Assembly: GCF_016009175.1 (NCBI RefSeq)
Contig: NZ_JADUCM010000004.1
Coordinates: forward strand, 124,001-188,000
Reading direction: 5' to 3'
Source of the DNA: Pseudomonas alkylphenolica
GTDB taxonomy: Bacteria > Pseudomonadota > Gammaproteobacteria > Pseudomonadales > Pseudomonadaceae
Length of the DNA stretch: 64,000 nucleotides
A program made the position numbers and the translations under genes. This document shows, one piece after another, positions 55,360 through 64,000 of the stretch; the first letter of the stretch is position 1, and every line of letters starts with the position of its first letter. The notes under the pieces are model-generated. The model saw only the letters and a list, made by a program, of their open reading frames with translations. It ran no database searches and was not told the DNA's origin.

Positions 55360-56379
55360 TTATTTCCTCGGGTCGAAGGCGTCGCGAGCGGACTCGCCGA
55401 TGAACACCAGCAGGCTGAGCATCAATGCCAGCACCGCAAAGGCGCTGATGCCAAGCCAGGGCGCCTGCAGGTTGGACTTGCCCTGGGCGACCAGTTCGCC
55501 CAGTGACGGCGCGCCTGGCGGCAGGCCGAAGCCGAGGAAGTCCAGGGCGGTCAGGGTACCGATGGCGCCGGTGAGAATGAACGGCATGAAGGTCATGGTC
55601 GAGATCATGGCGTTTGGCAGGATATGCCGGAACATGATCGAGCCGTCCTGCATGCCCAGTGCGCGTGCGGCGCGCACGTATTCAAGGTTGCGCCCGCGCA
55701 GGAACTCGGCGCGCACCACATCCACCAGGCTCATCCAGGAAAACAGCAGCATGATGCCCAGCAGCCACCAGAAGTTGGGCTGTACGAAGCTGGCCAGGAT
55801 GATCAACAGGTACAGCACCGGCAGCCCCGACCAGATCTCCAGAAAACGCTGCCCGGCAAGGTCGACCCAACCGCCATAGAAGCCCTGCAGGGCACCGGCG
55901 ATCACGCCGATGATCGAGCTGAGGATGGTCAGGGTCAGGGCGAACAGCACCGAGATGCGAAAGCCGTAGATCACCCGGGCGAGCACGTCGCGGCCCTGGT
56001 CGTCGGTACCCAGCCAGTTCTGCGTTGAGGGCGGCGCGGGGGCGGGCACCTTGAGGTCGTAATTGATGCTCTGGTAGCTGAACGGGATCGGCGCCCATAG
56101 CACCCAGCTGTCTTTGGCAGCCAGCAGTTCGCGGATGTACGGGCTTTTGTAGTTGGCCTCCAGCGGGAATTCACCGCCAAAGGTGGTTTCCGGGTAGCGT
56201 TTGATGGCCGGGAAGTACCATTCGCCGTCATAGCGCACGGCCAACGGCTTGTCGTTGGCGATCAGTTCGGCACCCAGGCTCAGCCCGAACAGGATCAGGA
56301 ACAACCACAGCGACCACCAGCCGCGGCGGTTGGCCTTGAAGCGCTCGAAGCGCCGGCGATTGAGAGGGGACAGGTTCAT
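55360..56379 (-). CDS. yejE: Peptide ABC transporter permease YejE
   Basis: 339 residues, OppC type. N-terminal membrane segment (WWSLWLFLILFGLSLGAELIAND), periplasmic stretch with YPETTFGGEFPLEANY and GTDDQGRDVLARVIYG, then the permease core with EAA-like loop (EFLRGRNLEYVRAARALGMQDGSIMFRHILPNAMIS). Start ATG at 56379 with GGGAG upstream; it lies 1 nt after the yejB stop, and its own stop is 1 nt before yejF. Confidence 0.93.
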   Translation of the reverse strand: MNLSPLNRRRFERFKANRRGWWSLWLFLILFGLSLGAELIANDKPLAVRYDGEWYFPAIKRYPETTFGGEFPLEANYKSPYIRELLAAKDSWVLWAPIPFSYQSINYDLKVPAPAPPSTQNWLGTDDQGRDVLARVIYGFRISVLFALTLTILSSIIGVIAGALQGFYGGWVDLAGQRFLEIWSGLPVLYLLIILASFVQPNFWWLLGIMLLFSWMSLVDVVRAEFLRGRNLEYVRAARALGMQDGSIMFRHILPNAMISTMTFMPFILTGAIGTLTALDFLGFGLPPGAPSLGELVAQGKSNLQAPWLGISAFAVLALMLSLLVFIGESARDAFDPRK

Positions 56380-56380
56380 C

Positions 56381-57454
56381 TCAGTGCTCCCGGCTTTCAA
56401 AGTCGATGCGTGGATCGACCAGGGTGTAGGTCAGGTCGCCGATCAGTTTCACCACCAGCCCCAGCAGGGTGAAGATGAACAGGGTGCCGAAGACCACCGG
56501 GTAGTCACGGTTGATTGCCGCTTCAAAACTCATCAGGCCCAGGCCGTCGAGGGAGAAGATCACTTCAATCAACAAGGAACCGGTGAAAAAGATACCGATG
56601 AATGCCGACGGGAAGCCGGCGATCACCAGCAGCATGGCGTTACGGAATACATGCCCGTAGAGCACGCGGTTCGGGCTCAGTCCCTTGGCCTTGGCGGTGA
56701 CCACGTACTGCTTGTTGATCTCGTCCAGGAAGCTGTTCTTGGTCAGCAAGGTCATGGTGGCGAAGTTGCCGATCACCAGGGCGGTCACCGGCAGCACCAG
56801 GTGCCAGAAGTAGTCAAGGACCTTGCCCAGGGTGCTGAGCTCGTCGAAGTTGTTCGAGGTCAGGCCGCGTAGCGGGAACCAGTCCAGGTAGCTGCCGCCG
56901 GCAAACACCACGATAAGCAGGATGGCGAACAGGAAGGCCGGGATGGCGTAGCCGATGATGATCGCCGAACTGGTCCAGACATCGAAGTGGCTGCCGTGGC
57001 GGGTGGCCTTGGCGATGCCGAGCGGGATCGACACCAGGTACATGATCAGCGTGCTCCACAGCCCCAGGGAGATCGATACCGGCATTTTCTCGATGATCAG
57101 GTCGATGACCTTGGCGTCACGGAAGAAGCTGTCGCCGAAATCCAGGTGGGCGTAGTTCTTGATCATGATCCACAGACGTTCCGGTGCCGACTTGTCGAAC
57201 CCGTACATCGTCTCGATTTCTTTGATCAGCGCCGGGTCCAGACCTTGCGCACCGCGATAGTTGGAACCGGCCACCGAAACCTCGGCACCGCCACCGGCGA
57301 TGCGGCTGGTGGCGCCTTCGAAGCCTTCAAGCTTGGCGATCATCTGCTCCACCGGGCCGCCCGGGGCGGCCTGGATGATCACGAAGTTGATGATCAGGAT
57401 GCCCAGCAGCGTTGGAATGATCAGCAGCAAGCGCCGGAAGATGTAGGCCAGCAT
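56381..57454 (-). CDS. yejB: Peptide ABC transporter permease YejB
   Basis: 357 residues, OppB type. It begins [34 protein letters not shown], typical of this subunit, and has the EAA-like loop ([31 protein letters not shown]). A periplasmic insert near residues 40–75 ([17 protein letters not shown]) is a YejB feature. It begins 1 nt after the stop of the preceding binding protein. Confidence 0.93.
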   Translation of the reverse strand: MLAYIFRRLLLIIPTLLGILIINFVIIQAAPGGPVEQMIAKLEGFEGATSRIAGGGAEVSVAGSNYRGAQGLDPALIKEIETMYGFDKSAPERLWIMIKNYAHLDFGDSFFRDAKVIDLIIEKMPVSISLGLWSTLIMYLVSIPLGIAKATRHGSHFDVWTSSAIIIGYAIPAFLFAILLIVVFAGGSYLDWFPLRGLTSNNFDELSTLGKVLDYFWHLVLPVTALVIGNFATMTLLTKNSFLDEINKQYVVTAKAKGLSPNRVLYGHVFRNAMLLVIAGFPSAFIGIFFTGSLLIEVIFSLDGLGLMSFEAAINRDYPVVFGTLFIFTLLGLVVKLIGDLTYTLVDPRIDFESREH

Positions 57455-57455
57455 G

Positions 57456-59309
57456 CTATTGCGCCCCTTCGGTCGGTTGCGCATCGGGCGCGGTGGTCAC
57501 CGGTACGGCGGGCTCGACATTCGGCTTGATCCACCAGGTGTTGATGCCGATGTCGTACTTGGGCGATACCTCAGGATGGCCGATGTGGTTCCAGTAGGCG
57601 ACCCGCCAGGTCTTGATGTGCCAGTTGGGGATCAGGTAGTAGCCCCACTGCAGTACGCGGTCAAGCGCCCGGCAATGTTCGATCAGGCTTTGCCGGGAGT
57701 CGGCATTGATCAGGTCTTCGACCAGGGTGTCGATGGCCGGATCCTTGAGGCCGATGAAGTTGCGGCTGCCGGGGTTGTCGGCGGCTGCACTTTGCCAGAA
57801 CTCGCGTTGCTCGTTGCCCGGCGAATTGGACTGCGGATAGCCACCGACGATCATGTCGAAGTCCCGCGAGCGCAGCCGGTTGATGTACTGGGAAACGTCT
57901 ACGCGGCGGATCACCAGGTCTATCCCGAGGTCGCTCAGATTGCGCTTGAAGGGCAGCAGTACGCGCTCGAACTCGGTCTGGGCGAGAAGAAATTCGATGG
58001 ACACCGGTTTGCCCTGGGCATCGACCATCTTGTCATCGACGATGCGCCACCCGGCTTCCTGCAGCAGTTTGTATGCCCTGCGTTGCTGTTCTCGGATCAT
58101 GCCGCTGCCATCGGTAACCGGGTTGGCAAAGGGCTGGGTAAAGACTTGCTCGGGGATCTTGCCGCGCAAAGGTTCGAGAATTTTCAACTCGGCGGCATCC
58201 GGCAGGCCGGTTGCCGCCATTTCGGAGTTCTCGAAATAGCTGCGGCTACGGGTATAGGCGCCATTGAACAGTTGTTTGTTGGTCCACTCGAAATCCAGCA
58301 GCAGGCTCAACGCCTCGCGCACACGCACATCCTGGAACAGTGGGCGGCGCAGGTTATAGACGAAACCCTGCATGCCGGTGGGGTTGCCGTTGGGCAATTC
58401 TTCGAGAATCAGGCGTTTCTGGCGCACGGCTGGCACGTCGTAGGCGGTAGCCCAGCTTTTCGCTGCAGTCTCCAGGCGGTAGTCGAACTGACCGGCTTTC
58501 AAGGCTTCCAGCGCCACGGCGCTGTCGCGGTAATAGTCGGTGGTCATGACATCGAAGTTGTAGAAGCCGCGGTTGACCGCCAGGTCCTTGCCCCAGTAGT
58601 CCTTGACCCGCTCATAGCGAATCGAGCGTCCGGCTTTTACGTCGGCGACCTTGTACGGGCCACTGCCCAGGGGTATTTCAAGGTTGCCTTTGGTGAAATC
58701 GCGGCCTTCCCACCAGTGCTTGGGCAGTACCGGCAACTGGCCGAGGATCAGCGGCAGTTCGCGGTTGTTGCTGTGCTTGAACTTGAACAGCACCCGCTGC
58801 GGGTCTTCGGCGATGACCTCGGCAACGTCGGCGTAATAGCCGCGAAACAGCGGCGCACCGCTTTTGATCAGGGTGTTGAAGGTGAACACCACGTCTTCGG
58901 CATGGATCGGATGGCCATCATGAAAACGTGCTTCCGGGCGCAAATAGAAACGTACCCAGCTGTTGTCCGGGGCTTTCTCGATCTTGCCGGCCACCAGGCC
59001 ATATTCGGTGAACGGTTCGTCCAGGCTCTGGGTCATCAGGGTGTCGTAGATCAGCGAGATGTCATCGGCCGATACGCCTTTGTTGATGAACGGGTTGAGG
59101 CTGTCAAAGCCGCCAAAGCCTGCCTGGCGGAAGGTGCCGCCCTTTGGTGCGTCCGGATTGACGTAATCGAAATGCTTGAAGTTGGCCGGGTATTTCGGCG
59201 CTTCGTCATACAGGGTCAGGGCGTGCTGGGGCGCGGCCAGTGCCTGGGCACCGAAGCAGGCCAGCAGCAGGGCGCAGGCCTTCATGCGCAGGCTGTGCAT
59301 AGACGTCAT
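57456..59309 (-). CDS. yejA: Periplasmic peptide-binding protein 2 (YejA-like)
   Basis: 617 residues, SBP family 5. Signal peptide [17 protein letters not shown] after a short N-terminal leader, then [41 protein letters not shown] and [27 protein letters not shown]. YejA-type proteins bind microcin-C-like or murein peptides. The ATG at 59309 overlaps the upstream binding protein's stop (ATGA) and has GGAG upstream; in-frame ATGs at 59300 and 59285 are alternatives. Roughly half identical by eye to the protein encoded upstream. Confidence 0.9.
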   Translation of the reverse strand: MTSMHSLRMKACALLLACFGAQALAAPQHALTLYDEAPKYPANFKHFDYVNPDAPKGGTFRQAGFGGFDSLNPFINKGVSADDISLIYDTLMTQSLDEPFTEYGLVAGKIEKAPDNSWVRFYLRPEARFHDGHPIHAEDVVFTFNTLIKSGAPLFRGYYADVAEVIAEDPQRVLFKFKHSNNRELPLILGQLPVLPKHWWEGRDFTKGNLEIPLGSGPYKVADVKAGRSIRYERVKDYWGKDLAVNRGFYNFDVMTTDYYRDSAVALEALKAGQFDYRLETAAKSWATAYDVPAVRQKRLILEELPNGNPTGMQGFVYNLRRPLFQDVRVREALSLLLDFEWTNKQLFNGAYTRSRSYFENSEMAATGLPDAAELKILEPLRGKIPEQVFTQPFANPVTDGSGMIREQQRRAYKLLQEAGWRIVDDKMVDAQGKPVSIEFLLAQTEFERVLLPFKRNLSDLGIDLVIRRVDVSQYINRLRSRDFDMIVGGYPQSNSPGNEQREFWQSAAADNPGSRNFIGLKDPAIDTLVEDLINADSRQSLIEHCRALDRVLQWGYYLIPNWHIKTWRVAYWNHIGHPEVSPKYDIGINTWWIKPNVEPAVPVTTAPDAQPTEGAQ

Positions 59310-61135
59310 TGGGCGTTCTCCGAAGGCTTTATCCACCAGCTGTTGAGCCCCAGGGTATAGGGCGGCGTGGTGACGAAGGCGAACCGGTTACGGTAGGCCA
59401 GGCGGTGATTGTCCAGGTACCAGTTGGGAATCATGTAGTACTGCCACAGCAATACCCGGTCCAGGGCACGTGCGGCAGCCACTTGATCATCGCGGGTCTG
59501 GGCGCCGAGCAGTGTCTCGAGCAGGTGGTCGACCACCGGGTCTTTGACGCCAGCATAGTTCTTGCTGCCCTTGGTCGAGGCCTGGCTTGAGTGAAAATAC
59601 AACCATTGCTCAAGACCGGGGCTGAGGGTCTGGTTCAGGGTCATCAGAATCATGTCGAAATCAAACTGGTCCAGACGCTGTTTGTACTGGGCCCGGTCAA
59701 CAGTGCGCAAGCGTGCATCGATGCCGATGCTGGCGAGATTTTCGACATAAGGTTGCAGGATGCGCTCAAGGTTCGGGTTGACCAGCAACAGTTCCAGCTT
59801 CAGCGGGTTGCCTTTGCTGTCGAGCAGGCGCTGGCCATTGAGTTTCCAGCCGGCCTGGGCCAGCAGGCCGAGTGCCTGGCGCAAGGTCTGGCGGCTGGTG
59901 CCGCGCCCATTGGTGTGGCTGACCTTGTAGGGTTCTGTGAACAAGGCGGCGGGTAGCTGATCGCGAAACGGCGCCAGCAACAGCCACTCTTTGCCCACCG
60001 GCAGTCCGCTGGCGGCAAATTCGCTGTTGGGGTAGTAGCTGGTGGCGCGGCGGTAGGCGCTGCTGAACAGTGCGCGGTTGGTCCACTCGAAGTCCAGCAT
60101 CAGGCCCAGGGCCTGACGCACTCGAGGGTCATTGAACGCGGCGCGCCGGCTGTTGATGAACAGGCCCTGGGTCTGGGTCGGTATCTTGTGCGGGATCTGT
60201 GCCTTGATCACCTCGCCACGGCGTACTGCCGGGAAGGTATAGCCATTGGCCCAGTTCTTGGCCTGGTGCTCGATATAGATGTCGAACTCGCCTGCCTTGA
60301 AGGCTTCGAAGGCTACGGCGCTGTCGCGATAGAACTCATACTCGACCCGGTCGAAGTTGTACTTGCCGCGGTTGACCGCCAGGTCTTTGCCCCAGTAGTC
60401 CTTGACCCGTTCGAACACCAGTCGCCGCCCCGGCTGCACGTCGGTAATCCGGTACGGGCCGCTGCCCAGCGGCGGCTCGAAGGTGGTGGCCTTGAAGTCG
60501 CGGTCTTTCCAGTAATGCGCCGGCAGCACCGGCATCTCGCCCAGGCGCAGGATCAACAGGGCATTGCCGGCGCGTTTGAACACGAAGCGAATGCGCTGTG
60601 GATTGAGGATGTCGACGCGTTTTACTTCCTGAAGGTTGGTGCGGTAGATCGGGTGGCCTTCCTTGACCAGCGTCCGGTAGGAAAACGCCACATCGCTGGC
60701 AGTGATCGGATGACCGTCATGAAAGCGCGCTTCAGGGCGCAGGTTGAACACCACCCAGCTGCGGTCTTCGCTGTACTCCACGGAGCCGGCGATCAGGCCA
60801 TAGCTGGACGTCGGTTCGTCACCTGAAGGGTCGTACTGACCGGTGCCGACCATCAGGGTTTCATTGAGTTCGCTCACCCCGTACTGCAGGAAGTTAGGGG
60901 TGGTAACCGGGCTTGAGCCCTTGAAGGTGTAGGGGTTGAGCGTGTCAAACGTGCCAAAAGCCATGGCGCGCAAAGTACCGCCCTTGGGCGCTTGCGGGTT
61001 GACCCAGTCGAAGTGGGTGAATGTAGCTGGGTACTTGAGTGTGCCGAACTGCGCGTAACCGTGGCTTTCGCTGATTGTCGCAGCTGCGGGAAAGCTCAAG
61101 GCCAGGCTGAGTGAGAGCAGGAGGGGACGTATCAA
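59306..61135 (-). CDS. Periplasmic peptide-binding protein 1 (YejA-like), TTG start
   Basis: 609 residues with the proposed TTG start at 61135, giving signal peptide LIRPLLLSLSLALSFPAAA. The mature part has YPATFTHFDWVNPQAPKGGTLRAMAFGTFDTLNPYTF and [24 protein letters not shown], as in its downstream paralogue. The open frame continues to 61228, but that region contains the mltD terminator (61200–61225), so starts there are implausible. First gene of the importer operon; no clear -35/-10 pair was found in the 61136–61199 gap. Confidence 0.88.
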   Translation of the reverse strand: MIRPLLLSLSLALSFPAAATISESHGYAQFGTLKYPATFTHFDWVNPQAPKGGTLRAMAFGTFDTLNPYTFKGSSPVTTPNFLQYGVSELNETLMVGTGQYDPSGDEPTSSYGLIAGSVEYSEDRSWVVFNLRPEARFHDGHPITASDVAFSYRTLVKEGHPIYRTNLQEVKRVDILNPQRIRFVFKRAGNALLILRLGEMPVLPAHYWKDRDFKATTFEPPLGSGPYRITDVQPGRRLVFERVKDYWGKDLAVNRGKYNFDRVEYEFYRDSAVAFEAFKAGEFDIYIEHQAKNWANGYTFPAVRRGEVIKAQIPHKIPTQTQGLFINSRRAAFNDPRVRQALGLMLDFEWTNRALFSSAYRRATSYYPNSEFAASGLPVGKEWLLLAPFRDQLPAALFTEPYKVSHTNGRGTSRQTLRQALGLLAQAGWKLNGQRLLDSKGNPLKLELLLVNPNLERILQPYVENLASIGIDARLRTVDRAQYKQRLDQFDFDMILMTLNQTLSPGLEQWLYFHSSQASTKGSKNYAGVKDPVVDHLLETLLGAQTRDDQVAAARALDRVLLWQYYMIPNWYLDNHRLAYRNRFAFVTTPPYTLGLNSWWIKPSENAQ

Positions 61136-61199
61136 GTCGGCATCCGATCCAGAGGCTTTGGGCTTTGATCGGGTAACAGTAACAGCTTGCAGGGCAAGG

Positions 61200-61225
61200 A
61201 AAAAGAGCACCTGCAAGGGTGCTCC
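61200..61225 (-). terminator. Rho-independent terminator of mltD
   Basis: Read on the minus strand: GAGCACC / GGTGCTC stem, 6-nt loop, then TTTTTT (complement of 61200–61205). It lies ~80 nt after the mltD stop, past a REP element. Confidence 0.85.
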
Positions 61226-61248
61226 CATAGGCCTTGGCCAAACCGGAT

Positions 61249-61276
61249 CTGTGGGAGCGGGTTTACCCGCGAATGG
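61249..61276. repeat. Single REP element
   Basis: CTGTGGGAGCGGGTTTACCCGCGAATGG: palindromic core GCGGGTTTACCCGC, the canonical P. putida-type REP, between mltD and its terminator. Confidence 0.85.
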
Positions 61277-61302
61277 GGCGCAAAGCGGCCCCCGGGCTCA
61301 CA

Positions 61303-62724
61303 TCAGTGCGGCAGGTAGACAGTGAGGGTCTGGCCTGGTTTGAGGGCGTGGCCGCTACGCGGGTTCCAGCGCTTGAGGTGTTGCATCTCGACGTTGAAGC
61401 GCTTGGCTACCAGGTACAGGGAATCGCCTTTGCGCACCTTGTACTGGGTCGATTTTTTCTGGTCTTTGCCCTGGGCAGGCTGCGCGCTCTGCATGACCAG
61501 GGTCTGGCCGGCCTTGAGGCCATGGCCGGAGAGCTTGTTCCAGCGTTGCAGGTCCTTGACGCTGACCTTGTTGGCCCGGGCAATAGAGGCGAGGTTGTCA
61601 CCGCGCTTAACCCGATAACGGCTGCTGCGGGTTGTGCTGGTGCGTGGCGTTGCTTCGGCCAGTGCCGCGTCGAACACGGCCTTTTTCGGCTGCAACGACA
61701 GCAGCTCTTCAGGTTTCATGTTCGACAGGCTGGTGGTCAGCAACTGCGCTTTGGCGGTCGGAACCAGCAATTGCTGCGGACCATCGACGGTCATGCGTTT
61801 CTTGAAAGCCGGGTTGAGCTGGAACAGCTCGTCTTCATCCATGTCTGCCAGTGCGGCGACCCGCGACAGGTCCAGACGGTCCTTGATGGCGACTGCTTCA
61901 AAATACGGTTCGTTGGCGATCGGGTTGAGGTTCACGCCGTACGCCTGGGGCGTCATTACCACCTGTGACAGGGCCAGCAGCTTCGGCACGTAGTCACGGG
62001 TTTCCTGCGGCAATGGCAGGTTCCAGTAATCGGTTGGCAAACCGAGGCGCTCGTTGCGCTCGATGGCCCGGCTGACCGTACCTTCACCGGCGTTGTAGGC
62101 GGCCAGTGCCAGCAGCCAGTCGCCGTTGAACATGTCGTGCAGGCGGGTCAGGTAGTCGAGCGCGGCGTTGGTCGACGCGGTAATGTCGCGGCGGCCGTCG
62201 TAAAACCGGGTTTGACGCAGGTTGAAGTAGCGACCGGTGGAGGGAATGAACTGCCACAGCCCGACCGCATGGGCCCGTGAATAGGCCATCGGGTTGTAGG
62301 CGCTTTCAATCGCTGGCAGCAAGGCCAGTTCCAGCGGCATGTCGCGCTCTTCAAGACGCTCGACAATGTAATGAATGTACAGGCTGCCGCGGTCACCGGC
62401 GGTTTCCAGGAAAGACGGATTGCTGGCGAACCACAGGCGTTGCTGTTCGATGCGCGGGTTGACGGCGATGTTGTCCTGCAGGGCAAAGCCCTGGCGCATG
62501 CGCTCCCAGACATCCTGGGGCTCCTGCTCGGCTTGCTTGACCGGGATAAACACCGGTTTTTGCTTCATCCGCGCCTGGTAGTTGTGCGCGCGAACGCTCT
62601 CGGATTCGTCGAGCTGACGGGTGCTCTGGCAGCCCACCAAGGTGGCGGCCAGGGCCAGCGCACTGGCTTGGGCCAGGCGCGTCAGGGCGACGGAATTGAA
62701 GGTTCTGCGGCTATTCGACGACAT
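61303..62724 (-). CDS. mltD: Membrane-bound lytic murein transglycosylase D
   Basis: 473 residues. Lipoprotein signal with Cys in ATLVGCQS (lipobox LVGC). The SLT domain has catalytic Glu in LLPAIESAYNPMAYSRAHAVGLWQFIPSTGRYF and ALAAYNAGEGTVSRAI. Two LysM peptidoglycan-binding repeats lie at the C terminus (YRVKRGDNLASIARANKVSVKDLQRWNKLSG and YKVRKGDSLYLVAKRFNVEMQHLKRWNPRSG). MltD cleaves glycan strands to anhydro-muropeptides in the periplasm. ATG at 62724. The adjacent Yej importer may take up the released peptides. Confidence 0.95.
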   Translation of the reverse strand: MSSNSRRTFNSVALTRLAQASALALAATLVGCQSTRQLDESESVRAHNYQARMKQKPVFIPVKQAEQEPQDVWERMRQGFALQDNIAVNPRIEQQRLWFASNPSFLETAGDRGSLYIHYIVERLEERDMPLELALLPAIESAYNPMAYSRAHAVGLWQFIPSTGRYFNLRQTRFYDGRRDITASTNAALDYLTRLHDMFNGDWLLALAAYNAGEGTVSRAIERNERLGLPTDYWNLPLPQETRDYVPKLLALSQVVMTPQAYGVNLNPIANEPYFEAVAIKDRLDLSRVAALADMDEDELFQLNPAFKKRMTVDGPQQLLVPTAKAQLLTTSLSNMKPEELLSLQPKKAVFDAALAEATPRTSTTRSSRYRVKRGDNLASIARANKVSVKDLQRWNKLSGHGLKAGQTLVMQSAQPAQGKDQKKSTQYKVRKGDSLYLVAKRFNVEMQHLKRWNPRSGHALKPGQTLTVYLPH

Positions 62725-62823
62725 TGGCTGGGACAAAGTTCCGGGCAAAAATGTCGGACGATTCTAGAAAGCGGCCCCCCGGTGGTCAACCTTTGAGAAC
62801 TTTACGGTCCTAACAGAAGCTGT

Positions 62824-63603
62824 TTAGAACGTGTCCTTCCAAGCGCGCAACCCAGCAAAAACAGTACTTGGCGTGGGGTTTATGAGGCCGTTCCGTTCGT
62901 CTAGTTTTTCTTTAACGGATGTTTCGGTGACGCGTAAAAAGGGATTGGTCAGCTTTTCCAGTGCCAGCGTTGATGGCAACGTGATGCGATTGTCGGCCCG
63001 TAGCCGGGTAACGTCGTCGAAGCGTTGGGCAATGTGCGTGTTTTGTGGCTCCACCGCCTTGGCAAAGCGCAGGTTGCTCAGGGTGTATTCGTGTGTGCAG
63101 TACACCAGTGTCCGGGCTGGCAGGGCCGCCAGGCGCTCCAGGGAGTGGTGCATTTGTTCCGGAGTGCCTTCGAACAGGCGGCCACAACCGGCGGCGAACA
63201 GGGTGTCGCCACAGAACAGCAGCGGCGTTTCCGGCTGGTCACAGTAATAGGCAATGTGTCCCAGAGTATGTCCGGGCACGGCAATGATCTGGAAATCCAG
63301 GCCCAGAACGCGCACGCTGGCATTGTCGTCCAGAGCGACGTCGCGACCGGGAATGCGCTCCTGCGCCGGGCCGTATACACGGGCACCGGTGGCCGCCTTG
63401 AGCTGTTCGACGCCGCCGACATGGTCGTGATGGTGGTGGGTGACCAGGATGTCGCTCAGTTGCCAGCCCGGGTGGCGCTCAAGCCAGGCCAGCACCGGTG
63501 CCGCGTCCCCCGGGTCGACCACAGCACAGCGCTGGTTGGCAGTGTCTTGTAACAACCAGATGTAGTTATCGGTGAAAGCGGGCAGGGCATCGATCTGTAT
63601 CAT
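62824..63603 (-). CDS. gloB: Hydroxyacylglutathione hydrolase (glyoxalase II)
   Basis: 259 residues. Hydrolyses S-D-lactoylglutathione to D-lactate and glutathione, completing methylglyoxal detoxification. The metal-binding motif [10 protein letters not shown] is intact, with further ligands in [13 protein letters not shown] (His) and [23 protein letters not shown] (Asp), and the C-terminal [11 protein letters not shown] and NPFLR elements are present. ATG at 63603. Divergent from the methyltransferase gene with 79 bp between. Confidence 0.95.
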   Translation of the reverse strand: MIQIDALPAFTDNYIWLLQDTANQRCAVVDPGDAAPVLAWLERHPGWQLSDILVTHHHHDHVGGVEQLKAATGARVYGPAQERIPGRDVALDDNASVRVLGLDFQIIAVPGHTLGHIAYYCDQPETPLLFCGDTLFAAGCGRLFEGTPEQMHHSLERLAALPARTLVYCTHEYTLSNLRFAKAVEPQNTHIAQRFDDVTRLRADNRITLPSTLALEKLTNPFLRVTETSVKEKLDERNGLINPTPSTVFAGLRAWKDTF

Positions 63604-63682
63604 GGTGCGATTCGCCAAACGTTGGACATGGGTGCATCTTAGTAGCTATGTCCGCTGTCGAGAACCTTCTAGGGAGACCGCA

Positions 63683-64000
63683 ATGACCGATCAAGCCTTC
63701 GCCCAGGCCGATCCGCAGTGGCTGGAGCTGATCAGCCTGGCCCGCGACTGGTTCGCTGGCCCCCTGGGGCAGTTGATGCTTCACGAAGAGCAGCGCCTGC
63801 TCGAAGAAGAGCTGGGCCGCTACTTTGGTGGTTACCTTGTGCACTACGGCCCTTGTGCCGAGGCGCCTCCCAAGGCCCCGCAGGTACAGCGCAACGTGCG
63901 TCTGGGGGCGCCCCTGCCGGGGGTTGAAATCGTCTGTGAAGAGCAGGCCTGGCCGCTCAGCGAGCACGCCGCCGATGTGGTCGTGTTGCAGCATGGCCTG
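63683..64000 (+). CDS. SAM-dependent methyltransferase, class I (5' part)
   Basis: The first 106 codons of a gene that runs off the right edge. It begins MTDQAFAQADPQWLELISLARDWF, then GPLGQLMLHEEQRLLEEELGRYFGGYLVHYGPCAE and ends ADVVVLQHGL, which matches the start of the class I methyltransferases encoded divergently from gloB in pseudomonads. The SAM-binding segment is only partly visible. AGGGAGA precedes the ATG. Confidence 0.8.
   Translation, partial: MTDQAFAQADPQWLELISLARDWFAGPLGQLMLHEEQRLLEEELGRYFGGYLVHYGPCAEAPPKAPQVQRNVRLGAPLPGVEIVCEEQAWPLSEHAADVVVLQHGL

Noticed and set aside
57453..59360. 635-codon open frame on the plus strand opposite the second Yej binding protein
   Set aside because: Shadow of a well-supported gene; low-complexity, no family motif.

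Overview
The window is an ordinary stretch of a Pseudomonas chromosome, most likely P. putida group or a close relative. The evidence is the fadBA–topA–sulA–lexA–psrA–nagZ–mfd–gap–sthA gene order, GC-rich codon use, REP elements with the GGAGCGG…CCGCGA core, and typical Pseudomonas families (RssB/RssC, DUF6586, Aer-type PAS chemoreceptor). No tRNA, rRNA, CRISPR array, transposase, integrase or phage gene was found. Both ends cut genes: fadB (3' end only) at the left and a methyltransferase (5' end only) at the right.

Layout. 1–5.5 kb: fadB end, fadA, a DUF1653 gene, topA and two small conserved genes. 5.6–9.2 kb: the SOS pair lexA–sulA, divergent from psrA (which carries two perfect operators on its own promoter), then a signal-less YkuD enzyme joined to nagZ. 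9.4–15.7 kb, minus strand: SNF2 helicase, CsiV-like protein, mfd. 15.8–20 kb: a GAPDH with a long N-terminal extension, apbE, sthA. 20–24.7 kb: glycerophosphodiesterase, PilZ-like protein and the LolCDE lipoprotein exporter. 24.8–27.5 kb: a copper-type two-component system divergent from a cupredoxin, with a CopR/CusR-like box between. 27.5–30.3 kb: queF, DUF4404, a degenerate HAD protein, mlaA. 30.4–34.5 kb: an ECF sigma / FecR / TonB receptor iron-uptake set behind a Fur-like box. 34.5–41.6 kb: a COG4705 membrane protein with a four-fold internal repeat, rssB–rssC, a PhoD-type phosphatase, transaldolase, dusA. 42–49 kb: LysR regulator, PAS chemoreceptor, TauE/SafE permease, and an XRE–cupin regulator divergent from a DauA-like oxidase, RidA and a YkvI transporter. 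49–53.6 kb: dCache chemoreceptor, LysR divergent from a PACE efflux pump, a lipoprotein. 53.7–64 kb: a Yej-type peptide ABC importer with two binding proteins, mltD, gloB and the start of a methyltransferase.

Shared themes. Several genes point to peptidoglycan turnover: the YkuD–nagZ pair, the CsiV-like protein, MltD and the two-receptor Yej importer. A second theme is envelope lipid and lipoprotein traffic (LolCDE, MlaA). A third is a likely D-amino-acid oxidation module (oxidase, imine deaminase, transporter, own regulator). The least explained protein is the COG4705 membrane protein, where a W-x9-G-x4-D signature recurs four times with 55-65-55 residue spacing. Nothing here amounts to a wholly new multi-gene system; the findings are specific and testable points.
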